Part shown: in pieces, positions 25,053-38,400 of the stretch
Numbering within the stretch: the stretch's first letter is position 1
How the letters are laid out: every line of letters begins with the position of its first letter
Origin: Sitta carolinensis
Taxonomy: Eukaryota; Chordata; Aves; Passeriformes; Sittidae
Direction: 5' to 3'
NCBI GenBank assembly: GCA_032173965.1
Contig: CM063288.1
Span: 14,116,501-14,180,500 of the forward strand
DNA: 64,000 nt
Notes under the pieces: generated by a model
Told to the model about the DNA's origin: nothing
Seen by the model: the letters and a program-made list of their open reading frames with translations, nothing else
The model's database searches: none
Program-made: the position numbers and the translations under genes

Positions 25053-26888
25053 CCTTGTTTAAGTCCTTCTTTACAGATCCTGGAGAAATAAATAATGGAT
25101 TCCCATTGCTGCCTGGTGCTGACACAAAACATCTCTTTTCCAGTCAAATTGTTCAGCATTATACTTTCAAACTTTAGATGTCAAGTACATGATGATAACC
25201 AATAAAGAGAATGCTTTCATTTGTTGCCTAAAGACATCTAAAAATAATGAACTCTCTTCTCCTTTTTTTTTTCATATCACTGTGCACTTACATAATAGTC
25301 ACAGAAGTAAAGCAAAGGCCTGGGAAGATTTTCTCCTCTGAGAAGCAGCCAATTCAGTGGAAAAGCCTGAGGATCCTGACCTAATCCAGCATCCAGGAAA
25401 TGTAAGGTCATTCCCCATCCACTATATGTTTCTCTGTAATTTAATTAATTTTAATTTTACATGAATTGCACAATTGATATTTCATCACTTCTCATGGCAG
25501 AAACTCATTAGTAGACCAGTATTTTCTGTTCCAGTAGGAAAAGGATAATGTGCTATTTGTAATTATTTTCTAGCCAAATAATAGCATGAATTTCATTTGG
25601 TCTTGGGTTGGGTTTCACCACCCTATAGTGTTGGGTGGTGAAAAGCCAACATCAAAAGTAATAATGAAAGTACTTAATACCAAATTATACATCAACACAA
25701 TTGCAATAATTACAAGTATACTAATCTTGGATTTCAGTGTGACCCAGAATCATGACAGATTAAAACATTAATCTCTACCTACGCATTTGCCAATGAAGCT
25801 TTGTCAATCAAGATGACCCAGTCCCAGAGGATGCAGGAAGAGGAATTCAGCACAATGAAATTGTTCAGTGTGGGCCTAAAATTTCCAGCCTTGAAAACAC
25901 ACAAACATTAGAGACATCTGCTTTGATAGAGCAGCATGGCTGTATTAGCTCTCCCCTGCCTCAGTCTAATCTGGCATAGGCAGTGGATGCATAAGTGTAG
26001 CCATTGCCTGCAGCGGTGACAACTGATCTCTGCATCACAGGATGAGTTAGAAAGCTTTGCCAGCTGAGACTTATGTCTTAGAAATCCGCAAGGTTGGGGG
26101 GTTTTGTAACCATTTTTAAAACACAGTGTAGGCTAGAGATGAGACAAATGGCTATCCACACTTTCTGGAGCTGATATCTATTTATATTGCAAAACTAAGC
26201 TGACTAGCAAGCAGTGAATGATTATTTCTTGGATGAATTTGATGCCTTCATTCTTTGTGAAAAGAAATGCATGTTATTCCATACAACTTCATCTGAAAAT
26301 AACGGGTGTTTGATAGAGTTATCATGATTACTATGCATTTATTTATTTGTTGCCATAAAAGAAGCATCTGTAAATGTGATTCTGAAATACTGATTGCCTT
26401 TTCAGTGGTATCTTCTTAGATGAAGATTTTTAGCCAAGTCCTTTCAGATATGTGTAACTGATTCCCTACATGCCTTTCTGATTCTCTAATCAAATAGACT
26501 TAATGCTTCTTTTTTGCATCTGGGATGAGACTGTCTCGGTATTATTTGGGAATCTTCAAACAAATTCAAGTGTTCACCCCTGTCTACATAACAGAGACAA
26601 AGAGTTTCACAAGTTGAGCTGTGAAAGTAAGAAAGACTTGTCTAAATGTTTCTTATCCCATACTTAAATGCAGTGGCAAACATTCTCTTTCGAAAATCCC
26701 TTAGACACTTCTTTCCAAAATCCTTAACTCCAGCCTTCTTTTTGTCTGAGTGAAGTGGGCTGCTTCAGTGAATTTACACTTCAATGTAATTGTTTCCAAA
26801 CTAGAATAAACATTTCACAGCAAACACTGTGTTTCAAACATTGCCAACACTGGTACAACACCCTCGAAATGGTGTCAGATGATCTCCT

Positions 26889-26912
26889 GTTTACTGCAAT
26901 GTTTACTGCAAT
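26889..26912. repeat. Tandem duplication, 12-bp unit x2
   Basis: gtttactgcaat occurs twice in succession. Confidence 0.8.
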
Positions 26913-27520
26913 AGTGTCTGAAAGACGCAAATATCCCCCTCAATCATTTCCTGTCTCCTTCACTCTTATCTCACCTAGACTGTGGTCTCTTCACAGTAAG
27001 AACTGGCTTTATTTTGAATTTTGCATGATAACAGGTAGAGTGTCAAAGCTCAATGATTAACAAACTGTTAAAGACAAATCTCAGCAGGAGCCATACAGGA
27101 CTGCAAAGGCTGGATTTTCTCTAACAAAACTTTTCCCGTGTGAAACTTGAGAAATACTCTACTTTTATCCACAAGCAATTCCCATTTTGAGGAAAGATAT
27201 GAAAAATTGAGAATGAAATTGAGAATGTTTGCATGTATAGGAGCTAAGAGTCCTTGTCAAACATGCGTAACCAAACTTCTCTATATTTAAGAAACTATAA
27301 TAAGTACATTGCTCTTAGCTGTATATTTTTTTCGATAGATACATAATCACAGACTTTTGCTAAGGAATATTATAAAGGCATAAAGGCAGCACCACCTAGC
27401 GGTACCAAAACCACAATGTAGCGTTTTCAGTGGTTTCCTGAAGAAGATCCTATTGGAAACACAGGGGGAATTCAGCTGAAATTATTTTTTCAATACTCAC
27501 AAGCCATTTACATGTTTTGG

Positions 27521-27522
<2 letters not shown>

Positions 27523-27574
<52 letters not shown>
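27523..27574. repeat. Poly(T) tract, 52 bp
   Basis: Uninterrupted run of 52 T on the plus strand. The adjoining sequence shows no recognisable retrocopy or AATAAA on the minus strand, so a retroposed origin is not established. Confidence 0.93.
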
Positions 27575-27614
27575 CCCAGCAAGAACATTAATAAATATTT
27601 GCAAGCTCTTAGCA

Positions 27615-27670
27615 TGCATACATACATACATATATATTATATATATATATATATTATTTTTTTTTTTTTT
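27615..27670. repeat. (CATA)n / (TA)n / T-tract compound repeat
   Basis: Cataca units pass into alternating TA and then a T run of about 14. Part of a dense cluster of low-complexity DNA. Confidence 0.9.
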
Positions 27671-27745
27671 CTGTTGTAAGTACCCTTTGAAAGGGAAAAA
27701 AGTAAGTGAATATGAGCATTAATCACAGTGGATTTTTTTTAATTG

Positions 27746-27817
27746 CATATATATAATATAATATATATAATAATATAATATAATATAATATAATATAATA
27801 TAATATAATATAATATA
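27746..27817. repeat. (TATAA)n AT-rich microsatellite
   Basis: TA dinucleotides followed by about ten tandem TATAA/ATAAT units. An easily unwound pure AT segment. Confidence 0.93.
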
Positions 27818-30800
27818 CTTTTAAAAGATCAGGTACCAAAATAATTACTAGCCACACCTTTCTATCCAACTTCATTATTTACTACTGCACATGTAACATT
27901 TTGATGAAAACCTACACAGGGATAAGAAACACCTAGCAACTTTGGACCACTTCCCAAATATTTTCAAGCACAAATCCCAGGGAACTGTAGTTTATTTTGC
28001 TTCAATAAATTTAATCCATGACAGAGGTGCTCACTTTGCAAAAATCAGAAGGGTCCAATGTGTAAGACCAGTTGTCCTCTCCAATGAAGTTATTGGTATA
28101 TGTATTTGCATCTGTGCTCAGTAGCTGTACAGTGCTGGGACTATCCCTTGGTAGCATTTTAAATCCTCCTACCGTCTGCTTTTCACTTGCCCCTGCAAAT
28201 CCTCTATTGACACTTCAGGAGGTGAAAAACCCTCTGATGCACCTGCCACCATGGGAGCCTGCCAGTGCAAACTAACATTGTCCTGGACACTGAGAATCAG
28301 TGGTTTGTTACAGCCTTTCCGAGTCTTTCTCTGGGCATGTACTGACAAAGTTTGGCATTACCAAAGATATAAATCTCTAGTGGTTATATGAAATCATATG
28401 ACAGCATGTTTTAATGTAATAAACATTATGTGACAACATAGCATAGGAAGGAAAAACCTCAGTGATCAATACCGGTAGTGGCCTTTTTTATAAAGTGTCA
28501 ATAGTGCACATCAGGCATCCACACTACTCCTGCCTCATCCCTTTTCTCTCAGCCTGCCCCATCCTCCGTGCAGTCCACAGTTCACCTCTGCACCTCCTGA
28601 ACTTGCACCCCGTGTGACACTTGGTGTAGCCACAAAGCCTCCACTCCGTGTGGCATTCCCACTCCTCACTTCCCAGTCCCGAGTACCCGCACAGCTCTTC
28701 TGTTCCCAGTTCCAAACACACCCCCAGTGCCAACTTCTCTCATTCATGTTCACAGCTGCCAGGCATCCTACTCTCCATCTTCACAGCCACGGCACTGCTG
28801 GGGGATTTAAGGAGCTCCCAGGTTTCATTCACTGGCATACAATGTTGCTGGCGTTGTGACTATTTCACCACTGACCTCATAGATTCCTTCCTCGCCTACA
28901 AGAGAGTGTGGAAAAACAGAGAAAAACTGACTGAATAGAGTAATTCTAGTTAAACACTTTATGGATTTATTTTTACCATGCTTTATCGTTTCATGGCTGG
29001 GGGTATATTTTTTTTTCAGTCTTCTCCATGTCACACAGTGACTTTATTCTAAAAGCTAAATCTCTTGATAGTTTGAGACTTTCCACACCAGTTTATTTAT
29101 TCATTGTTACTGGTGATACTTGTTTTGAACAGGCATTAATCTTTATCTTAAGGAGGAAAGAGCTTAACCTGAAAGTATTTGAAGAGAAGATTTATGTCCT
29201 CTTACAATATTCACTTTTCTAGTCTAATTACATGAATTTTTTGAGGATAAATTTAGTTTCTTGCAAACATCCATGTTTCCACTACCTGTTATCTAATCCA
29301 ACTAGAAGGAGCAAAATCAACTCAGCAGTTTTGTGTCCAACAAACCAAGTTCTCCTAAGCCCATGGTTACCTAGCATCCAGATGTGCCTGGGCTCCATCT
29401 GCCAGCAAACCACAGGGAGGAGAGCAAAAACCATTGTAGTATAAACCTTTCTCCACTCACAGAAACTATTAGCCTGAGAATCTCAGTGTATCTCATCTGT
29501 CCAAATCAAACTCCACCTTTCTTGAGCACACTGTACATAGCACTTTAGAGGAAATATCTCTGATAGAAATTGGGGAAGAATAGGTCAGATTGCATCTCAC
29601 AGACTGTAGGCTGTATTTCTCATTATTCCCACATACTTGCACTTTCTAGTCACCTGAGATTACATAGGCCTTCTTCTACATATTACATTTTCAAGTGGTG
29701 AGCTCCTCAAAACCATTATTTTTATTTCCTACATACATATGTTTTGCTGTTAAATTCCAGCCCATTTCTATTACATTGTGGGTTCTGTTTTTGTTGTTGT
29801 TTTGGTTTGATTTTCACATTTTATGTCTTTTTTCTTTATATCTTTAATAGTCTTCTATGTATTAAGCAATTAATCAAAACATTAACATTTGAGTCAGTCC
29901 TCAGGTATTTCTTGGATATCTTTGTCAGTACCTTTCCTCCACAATGACTGTACTCGTAGCATAATGTTAACTCCCCTTTTGCCAAGTCATTACACACCTT
30001 AAATTCTTGTAAGAATCCCCATCTTTTCTAGCTGAACTATTAATTTCCCATGGAGTAGTGAATCTTTCAGTTCAATACAAGTTAAAGACTTTGAGCTGCT
30101 AAAGAAAAATGCAAATATGAATAGTAATTAAATAAGAACCAAGACTTGTAAATTCTGTATAAATATTTTATTATGTATAAAAGACAACTTACATGGATAG
30201 GTGCTCTATTAGAACAAAATACTGTCTGTTTTCATTAAAAGATTCAAATGCTATAAAAAGCATTTTAGAATATCTCTTCCATCTTCTACACTCATGTATT
30301 ACCTAGGGACTCGTTCCAAGCAGCAAATGTACTGCAACATAGCAGTGGCTGGTGTTCCTAATGATGCTATGACAAAGCAAAAGGAAGGCACCATATGGCA
30401 TCCAAATTTGTGTTCAAGGCAGGAGATCTTTGTCTCCAAGTCAACAACACCAGGCAAAGTTGTGGAGTCAAATACTCAGTTCACAGACTTTTAAACGGAT
30501 TTTGCAAAACATCTCCTTTGGGATGTCAGCTAGCTCTGGCAAATACAAGTATCTTCATTTGATTTAAAATGGAAACAACTGAAAATAACAATAGGAAAGG
30601 GAAAAAATTGAATAAACTGGAAACCCTGGAAAAATCAAAAGGCAAGCTTGTTCAAGGAAAATATTCCCAATGAATACCTGGTTTTCTTACAGTACACATA
30701 TATGCTCAATCCAAGAATAACATTTTGAAGTCCTTATGTAAGCATTTAATAGATCAGACCAATTTTGTTTACTGTTATTACTTTGTATATGAGATCCATA

Positions 30801-31679
30801 CAAAGGAGATTTTGGTTTTCTTTTGTTTAAACCTTGAACAGACACCACAAAAAGGAATCAAAATACTATAACAGTGCGACTTTAGTAGCTAGCTAACAAT
30901 GTGAAATTTCATGCACACCATTAATACTACACTGTTATTTAATTTCTAACCTGTCTTCAACTTCCAAAGGCTAGATAATCAAAGAAGAATTTTGTCATTT
31001 TAAAAACAAAGTAGGAAAACTTTTGCTAAGTTTATTTAGCAGAAATATTTATGATTGTCAGCAGGTACCTGCCAAAAAACAGTCAGAGCCTGACATGTAA
31101 ACAGTTAACTATATATAATTACATATGTATCATATTAGGATATGCAGGTTTGAACATTGTTCAAGACATAAGGCTACAAGGTTTCTCTCAAAATTGGGAA
31201 TGTAAGGTTAGTGCAGTGATACTAAAGTTACCCAAAGTATCAGGCAAGGGAGAGTTTTCTGTTGGCTGTCATAGGAAAAGTAATAATAATAAAAAACCCA
31301 ACCAAACAAATCAAACGACCCCCAAAAGACCAAACCCAAACTTCCAGGTGTCCACTCTTTCTGTTAGGCACCAGATAGCAAAAAACCTCTCTGAATACTT
31401 CAGTAGTCACATTTCCATCCTACAGAATTGTGTATTTGCCTATGGGTTCTGCAAGTTAAAATGTGAAGTTTCCAGCTCTTACTGTTGAAGAATTGTGAAT
31501 AAAGTTAAAAGTAGTGTTTTAATTAAATGATAAAAATGTAACAACTGCTTCCTTTCAATATTTACATTTGGGTTTGACATATTAGCTAGAACTATGAAAG
31601 TGGCTTGTGCTTTGGTGATGAGAACAATGCCTGGCTTCAAACTCTCCAATGTGACATTTAAACTTTCACTTTTAAGACT

Positions 31680-31685
31680 TTTATT
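31680..31685 (-). terminator. CYP27C1: Candidate CYP27C1 poly(A) signal
   Basis: tttatt on the plus strand reads AATAAA on the minus strand, 636 nt past the CYP27C1 stop. Other AATAAA/ATTAAA matches occur in this AT-rich stretch (for example TTTAAT near 31805), so the used site is uncertain. Confidence 0.3.
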
Positions 31686-32320
31686 TTTCTAAAACTATAT
31701 AGAAACATTTTATGAGGACTAAGTTTAGATAAACTTGTATATGTTCTGTAGTTCAAGTCTAAACATGACGTAAGTTCTATTTTTTTCTTTCATTTTCATA
31801 TTTTTTTAATATATGCAGAGTAAATATTTTTACACATTAAAAAAATGATCTCATAATTTCATTGTTACATGGAAACTTTAAAAATCACTGGAGGACAAGA
31901 AACAGGAAAACACAAACTTTTACATGCAGCTAATTTCCATACATTATATAATAATCCCCTTGCTCTCAAATACACTCACCAAGTAGCAGCTTAACAAAAC
32001 CACAGAATGATATTGACATGTCTGAATTTACTCTTGGTTGGCTTTTTTCAATGCACATGTTGTTATTACTAGGAATTCTCCCAGATAAAAGGAGATTCCC
32101 AGTGCAAGAAGGAATTCTTTTGGTATATATTTTCATATGTGTAATTAACTGTTACAGGAGAGGTAATTGCTCTTATGTACTGCTAGAACTAAGGCAGAAC
32201 ATAATATTTCATGATATTGTCAAATACCTACAAATCAGAGAACAAGCACGTTTTAAATGTCCACAAAATGCAAACCTGTTTCCATGAAAATCATATCAGT
32301 ACTTCCAAAATATTTGAGTT

Positions 32321-32437
32321 TCACTTCCTGTCAGAAAATCTGACATTGATGGAGTTTCCAGGAGTCAAAAGTCCATGAGTTTTGGCATGAACTGGTTCAG
32401 TTTTGGGGGAAATTTTAATTTCAAAATTCTGAAGTAG
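32321..32437 (-). CDS. CYP27C1: CYP27C1 exon 9 (3' terminal coding exon)
   Basis: Too short and split for simple frame detection, but clear on reading. After a tgttgacag acceptor it encodes 38 residues, LLQNFEIKISPKTEPVHAKT then HGLLTPGNSINVRFSDRK, and a TGA stop at 32323-32321. The HAKTHGLLTPG core is the conserved C terminus of CYP27C1. The last residues (NSINVRFSDRK) differ from the mammalian form I recall, as is usual at this end. It lies 2.4 kb from exon 8. Confidence 0.95.
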   Translation of the reverse strand, partial: LLQNFEIKISPKTEPVHAKTHGLLTPGNSINVRFSDRK

Positions 32438-35400
32438 CTGTCAACATAAACAGGACAAGTATTAGAACAACTTCAAAATTACCAATGAAGAGTAGCCTTT
32501 AAACTAGAGAACATAACAGACAGTCACAAGCAAAATTTGTGTTGCCAGATTGGCAGAGTTTAAGTGCTATGATTCCTATCCTGGAAATAAAAAGAAGGTG
32601 ATAGAAGGTAAAGATTATATTCAAAATCTTCCTCCTCTGATGGAGGGAGGACTGAACAAGTCCTTTCTGAAGAACTTCCACATAACCAGATTAAACAGTC
32701 TGAACTATCAAAGAAACTAAGGTCTCTTCCAAATTTGTGAGGTTCCTCGCTACGTGTTTTTGATTTCACTTCCTTTAATATCAATCAACACGTGAAAATA
32801 TTAAGAAAGCTATTAGAATCACAATCCCATCATTTTTCTGAATGAAGAATAGCTGAGCTATCTACTTTTACACTTTCAGGAGGGAAATACTGCAACATCC
32901 TCAAGTTTTTATAATAATAAATCTCAAACAACTTCTTCTATAAATTAAGTAATTGTCTCTTACTCTTCTCCTAGTATGACTGATGACCAATGCATTATTT
33001 TCCTACACATAACTACATTTTTCAGTGTCAGATGTTTGACAGTACTTTTATCTAATTTTTCTATTCTTAAAATCCTTCGTTACTATCTTTGTCTTCCAAA
33101 TTTCCTTGAATTTGGCTATGTCATCTTTAAAATGCAGTGCATAGAGATGGCTGTTTTTCATTGCTTAGTGAGGATTCATCAGTGTTTGGCAAGACTGAGG
33201 AATTTAGCTGCTCTTTCTGACGTACAAAATGTATGTTAATGCTGCTAATATTATCTAGAATCACATTTCCTTGTCAGAATTGAGTGATTTTTTACTATAC
33301 CCTTCCAGTCTGTTCCTATGGTACTAATATTACCCAGACAGTTGTTCATAAATTTGTATTTATGCATTTATTTCTTCTCAAGGGCACTAACTAGCAACTG
33401 TCATTAGTGAATGATTTTGTGTTGCTTCTGGAATATTTCTCCTTTTTTTTTTTCAAAATTTTATATTCACATCCCCTGATTTTAACTTAATTCACATCAC
33501 CTTGGTTTCCCATGCAAACTGTAGCAGTATTCTCTAATCCCTCACTTACACTGTTAATGAAAATAACAGCCTAAATCTAGTGCAGGTCAGACTTTTATAG
33601 AATTTTAATTAAATGCTTTCCCAATTCAACAGCAAATATTTGATAGCTACTGCCTCCAGCTATTTCCTTTTTTCAGCCAGCTGTGCATGCATTTTATGGG
33701 CACTTCCATCTGGAACAAATTTTATTAATGTAATTGAGAGAAAAACATACAGGACGTGTGAAAATACTTCCCAAAGTCAGAGTACATGATTTAATTTATA
33801 CCCCCACAGGAGGTAAGTGATCCAGTCAAAGAAAGAAATCAAACTGGTCTGACACTCATCTTTGATGAGCTCTGTGTGTTTCTAATTTTAACTCACTTAA
33901 ATATCATCGCTATGTTGGTAAATAGGTTGTGTGCTATTTTGTTCTAGTTTCTTTGCAGAAAACAAAGCAGGTTCTCCCTTGCCTCCTTGAGCCTCCTTTT
34001 CAAAGCGATGGAAGTGTTTGTTTTACCAGTCCCTCTTGGGAGCTCTCTCAGTTCCAAAAGACAGGTGTTAATTGTTCAGAGATTGCTCTAGAAGTTTACT
34101 GGAGGAAATTCAAAGAAAAATTCAATCAAGCTTTTCTTTGAATACATAAAATGGATCTAAATATTTTATAGTTAAGTAATTATAAATAGTCACCAAATTT
34201 TTGTAATTTGGTTGTGCAGTCTGGACTCAATATTTGAGCTATAGGCTACCTTGTAAATGACAAAAAATGTAGCAGTTGTTGGGAACGGTTTTTTTATGAT
34301 ATGAACCTATCAAAAACAATATATCTCAATATGTACTATTTGTATAATGATAAATTATGTGTATCTAAAATGATAATGAGCAGAGGAAAGAACAAAGAGA
34401 CAGAAAAGCACAGAACATAGAAAAAACATAGTGATCAGTACAAGTTGTAAGTTCTGAATTCTTCTAACTAAAACACAGAAACTGAGCAGGTAACCATTCT
34501 AATATACATTAAGTTAGATTTCTGATTTGCTTACAAAAGTCTTCTGTACCAAATCTATATATTTCCTTAAGAAAATTCCCTTTAGTTTTACATCATGTGT
34601 ACCATACCATCTACAGTGTAGCTTAGGTACTATGCTACAATTCAAGCATGATTATTTTCAATTTTTTAAGTCTTTGCAACATGAGTACATTAGACAACAC
34701 TCCAAAACAAAGGTTTTGAGCACTGCAGGATACCCAGAAATGACACACATAAAGAAAAAAATAATACCAATTCACTTTTCTTGTTGTAATGCTGTCACAT
34801 AGTTCTAACCTGAATCAGTGCAAGATGGATTTCCAGCTCTGCAATTCTTTTTCCTATACAACTTCGAATGCCATAACCAAAGGGGATGGAGCCAAAGTTG
34901 TCCACTCTGTCCAAATTATCTTTCCTCAGCCAGCGCTCAGGTCGGAACTCATTTGCCACTGAGAAATTTTCTTCACTGTATGAAGTAGCATAATGACAAA
35001 GTGCCAGCTGGGTCTGAGGAAATAAATGATATTTATATTTAGCTAGCTCTAATGGACATAACAAAATTCAAAAGCATTTGCAATTACTGTAATTTCTGCA
35101 ATAAGAGGTGATAAAAATTAAGCAACTCTGAGTAATTCTAAAGACAAAAGGATACCTCAGAAATCAAATCCCTTTCTCAATTGGTCAAAGGAAATAATCT
35201 TCAAAATGTTTTCAGTTTTGCTGGATATATTAGAGAAGATGCAGTGGGGAAGAAGATGGGAACAAACCACAAGTATTGGGAATATTTTCATGAAGTTGCT
35301 ATGAGAAAAAGGGAGAAACTTTCTACAATGGGAATTAATAGATAAGAATTAGAAAACTGTAAGAATAATGAAATTCATGTTTTTTTAATTGAATTGTACC

Positions 35401-38400
35401 TTTACACAGATATGTTATTAATAGACTCCACCCTCAAGAATATTAAGAAGAAGTCATGATAATAAATTCCATTTGCAGATGAGGACCCAAATAAAAAAAA
35501 TATCAAAACAACAGCAACAAGTCAATCATAAAATCTATTTGTGGCATATAAATGGGAATTACTGAAATAATTTCCTCTTAATGTTCTAGCCTGGTGAAAT
35601 CTTTTAAAATCAATGAAGTGTATATATCATATTTAATTTCCAAAAATGAAACTGTTCTCTGCAGAGGACTGCAACAGAACCTACCCCTTTAGGTATCAAG
35701 TATCCTCCAATGATTAAGTCTTTTTGGGTCACTCTTCCATTTCCTGGCAATACCGGATATAACCTAGTGAGACATATTTATCTGAAGTTCAACAGTAATA
35801 ATTAATACAGTTTAAACAATGTCTAGATTCCAATTTGCATTCACAAATATTCAGGATGAATGCCATATCCATTCACACCAAAAATGTTTTTCAGGAGTAC
35901 AGAACACCTTGGGACTACAGTGACCTTGAATCATCTGTGAGAATATGACCACCATCTGAGAAAAGTTATTTATTAGTAACTGAAGGCTGAGCTATTTGGC
36001 CTATGCATGTATTCACTTTACAGGTATACAAGCATGAAGGTAGGTGGTCAAGCTGGAGACATTTTAGCACTACTGCTAAAGCTGAAAAAGCCTTATTGAT
36101 ACTTTCTCTAAATCCTCTTACTCTCCTCACCTCATGATGAACATTTAGTATTAACATATTTTTAAAAAGTGTATCACATGCCTTTAATTTAAATCAAAAA
36201 GCTTAAAATTATTGAAGTGGCACTGCCAAGTACCAGTGTGGGGGAGGAGGCTGTTACATTTTATCATACAGACTAAAGGGAAAAATCAAGCTTTTGATTC
36301 CTTACCTTAACAGACCTGTCCTACATATGTGATACCACTTCTACCATACTTAGAACCATTAAACATAATATAATCTATCTTATTCATTGCTTGAGCATCC
36401 TTGAACACAATACTGCTGAAATAAATAAAAGTAGAAGCAGCAAATTGCAGTAGCAACAATAAACTACAAGTGCTAAAATGGACTCAAAATTCATTAGAAT
36501 AACATGGAATTAAATATTTTAGTTGTCTGCTACTTACCTCAAGGTTTCTTTCAGGACAGCTCTAATCAAAGGCAATTTTGGGACGTCATGAGCAACTGGA
36601 ACTTGATCTTTCCTCAGCTTATTGACTATTTCCTCATAAACACGTTGCTGCACCTCTGGGTGCTTTGCCAACAAGTATATTGCCCAGGACAAAGTAAAAG
36701 AAGTCTAAGGAAGAAACCATAATCATCAAGCCCAAAAAGATTACATTAAAATAATTTCAAGCCAAGAAAAACAATCAGCTTTCAACTGTGTGTTTTATAT
36801 GTTTAAAGTTATGAAACAGGCTGGCAATGATTCACATCTGGATTCAAAGGGAGGTTGCCAGACTTTGCCATCCCCTCCTTCATTCCTTTTCCATCTAAAA
36901 GTCCACCACATATCAAAACAATCCATGTTGATATTTTCCCAGTGAAATATAAAAAGCAACAGACAAACCAAATGCAAACCCAACTATGTAAGCAATACTG
37001 AAACATAAACACTCTAAACAGCAATGGATTAAGTTAGCTCTTAGTTTTCAATATGCATTTCACCTTTCCTTCCAACAAAAACACTTCACAGGATACAAGA
37101 TAAGAAAATACTACTCAGAATATTTCCAACCCCTTTTAAGCATATGGTGGTCCCCTCATAGCATCCACACAGCGGAATTGGTACCAACACTGCTAAGATT
37201 ATACTCTATCCTTTTAGTAAGCAATGTTACACCACTATCATTTAAAAATATTTTGTGTGAAGAAACAGAACATGAGGCAAGACATAGTTTAACTTTGAGC
37301 ACAAGTGGATTTAAAAAAACTCATCATCTAAAGTTTTTTCACCACAGCTGGAAAAAAATCAGCTTATGGAAATGTCCTATTTTGGTCTTAAGTTTAAGAT
37401 CAATTTAGAATGCAAATCATCATGATGGTGACCTTTTATGTCTTGTCTTCAAACTGGGGGTATAATGCTAGAACTACCATTCTCATAAGATTTTCTTGTT
37501 TTTCTTGCAATATTGAATGGCTGTGCCTTCTACAATGCAACCCAGTTCTATTCCACTCAAAGGAGTTGGCAATTGTGCCAGCTGTGAACAGAACTTCTCT
37601 GATATAAGCAGTGTTCTTTCCCAGCTTCCCAGTTCCTTCATAACTTCTTAAAAATTAGGAGTGTTCCAGCAACAGAGAAAATGCTTTTTAGCCAAAAACT
37701 GCCTCACAATTCTGTTGAAAGATTTTATAATCCTCTAAACCTCTTTCAGTTTCTATGATAAAATGAGATCTGAATTGACAACAGTAGGGAAAAAATGATT
37801 CCTTCAATTTTTGTTTTGTACTTGAAAATGAGGAAGTCAGAAGTATTGTTCTCTCAGAAAAAGGCTGTTGCCAGCTGAGAAAGCTGAGTCAAATGGAAAG
37901 GGAAATTCTTGTTGGCATGAACATTGTCCTTTTATTTTAATGAAAAATGTCACACACTATAAATGGAAAATTAATGGTCTGAAAGATTAGAAAATGAATG
38001 GGATGAATAACTGTGTTCTACTTAAGAACCAAACATCAAAAAGTGCTGCAAACTCATAAGCCCTTGGGACATTTAACCAATGGAGTAATATTCAGCACAT
38101 AAAGAAGTTTTACATATGCTCCTTATTTCAGAATTCAAAAGCGATTGCTTTTGGGTTTTTTGTTTTCTTTAGAAACCTTACAAACTTTCTTAAGCCATAA
38201 AAAAATCTGAATTCAATTATCCAGAGAGATTTTCTTTTCTTTAAGATCATTTTGCCTTTTTACTTACTTAAAACTTTTCTACTTTAAGACTATTAAAGTC
38301 CTACATAGCACCTCTTTATCAAATTAATATAATTTATTTTAAAAATTTGGTCAGTAACAATCATTTATTGTAGCAGTGTTCATAGATATTCTAAATAACT

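Larger units (their letters stand above)
18196..32320. other. BIN1-CYP27C1 intergenic region
   Basis: About 14 kb between the CR1 copy upstream of BIN1 and the CYP27C1 stop codon. No exon with recognisable protein similarity was seen on either strand; short open frames are not supported. It contains a hairpin (19853-19889), several small tandem duplications, the (ATCCT)n array and the AT/T repeat cluster. The right end, from 32320 down to perhaps 31.6 kb, should include the CYP27C1 3' UTR. AT-rich unique stretches such as 20.5-20.7 kb could be conserved enhancers, but this cannot be judged from one sequence. Confidence 0.7.
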
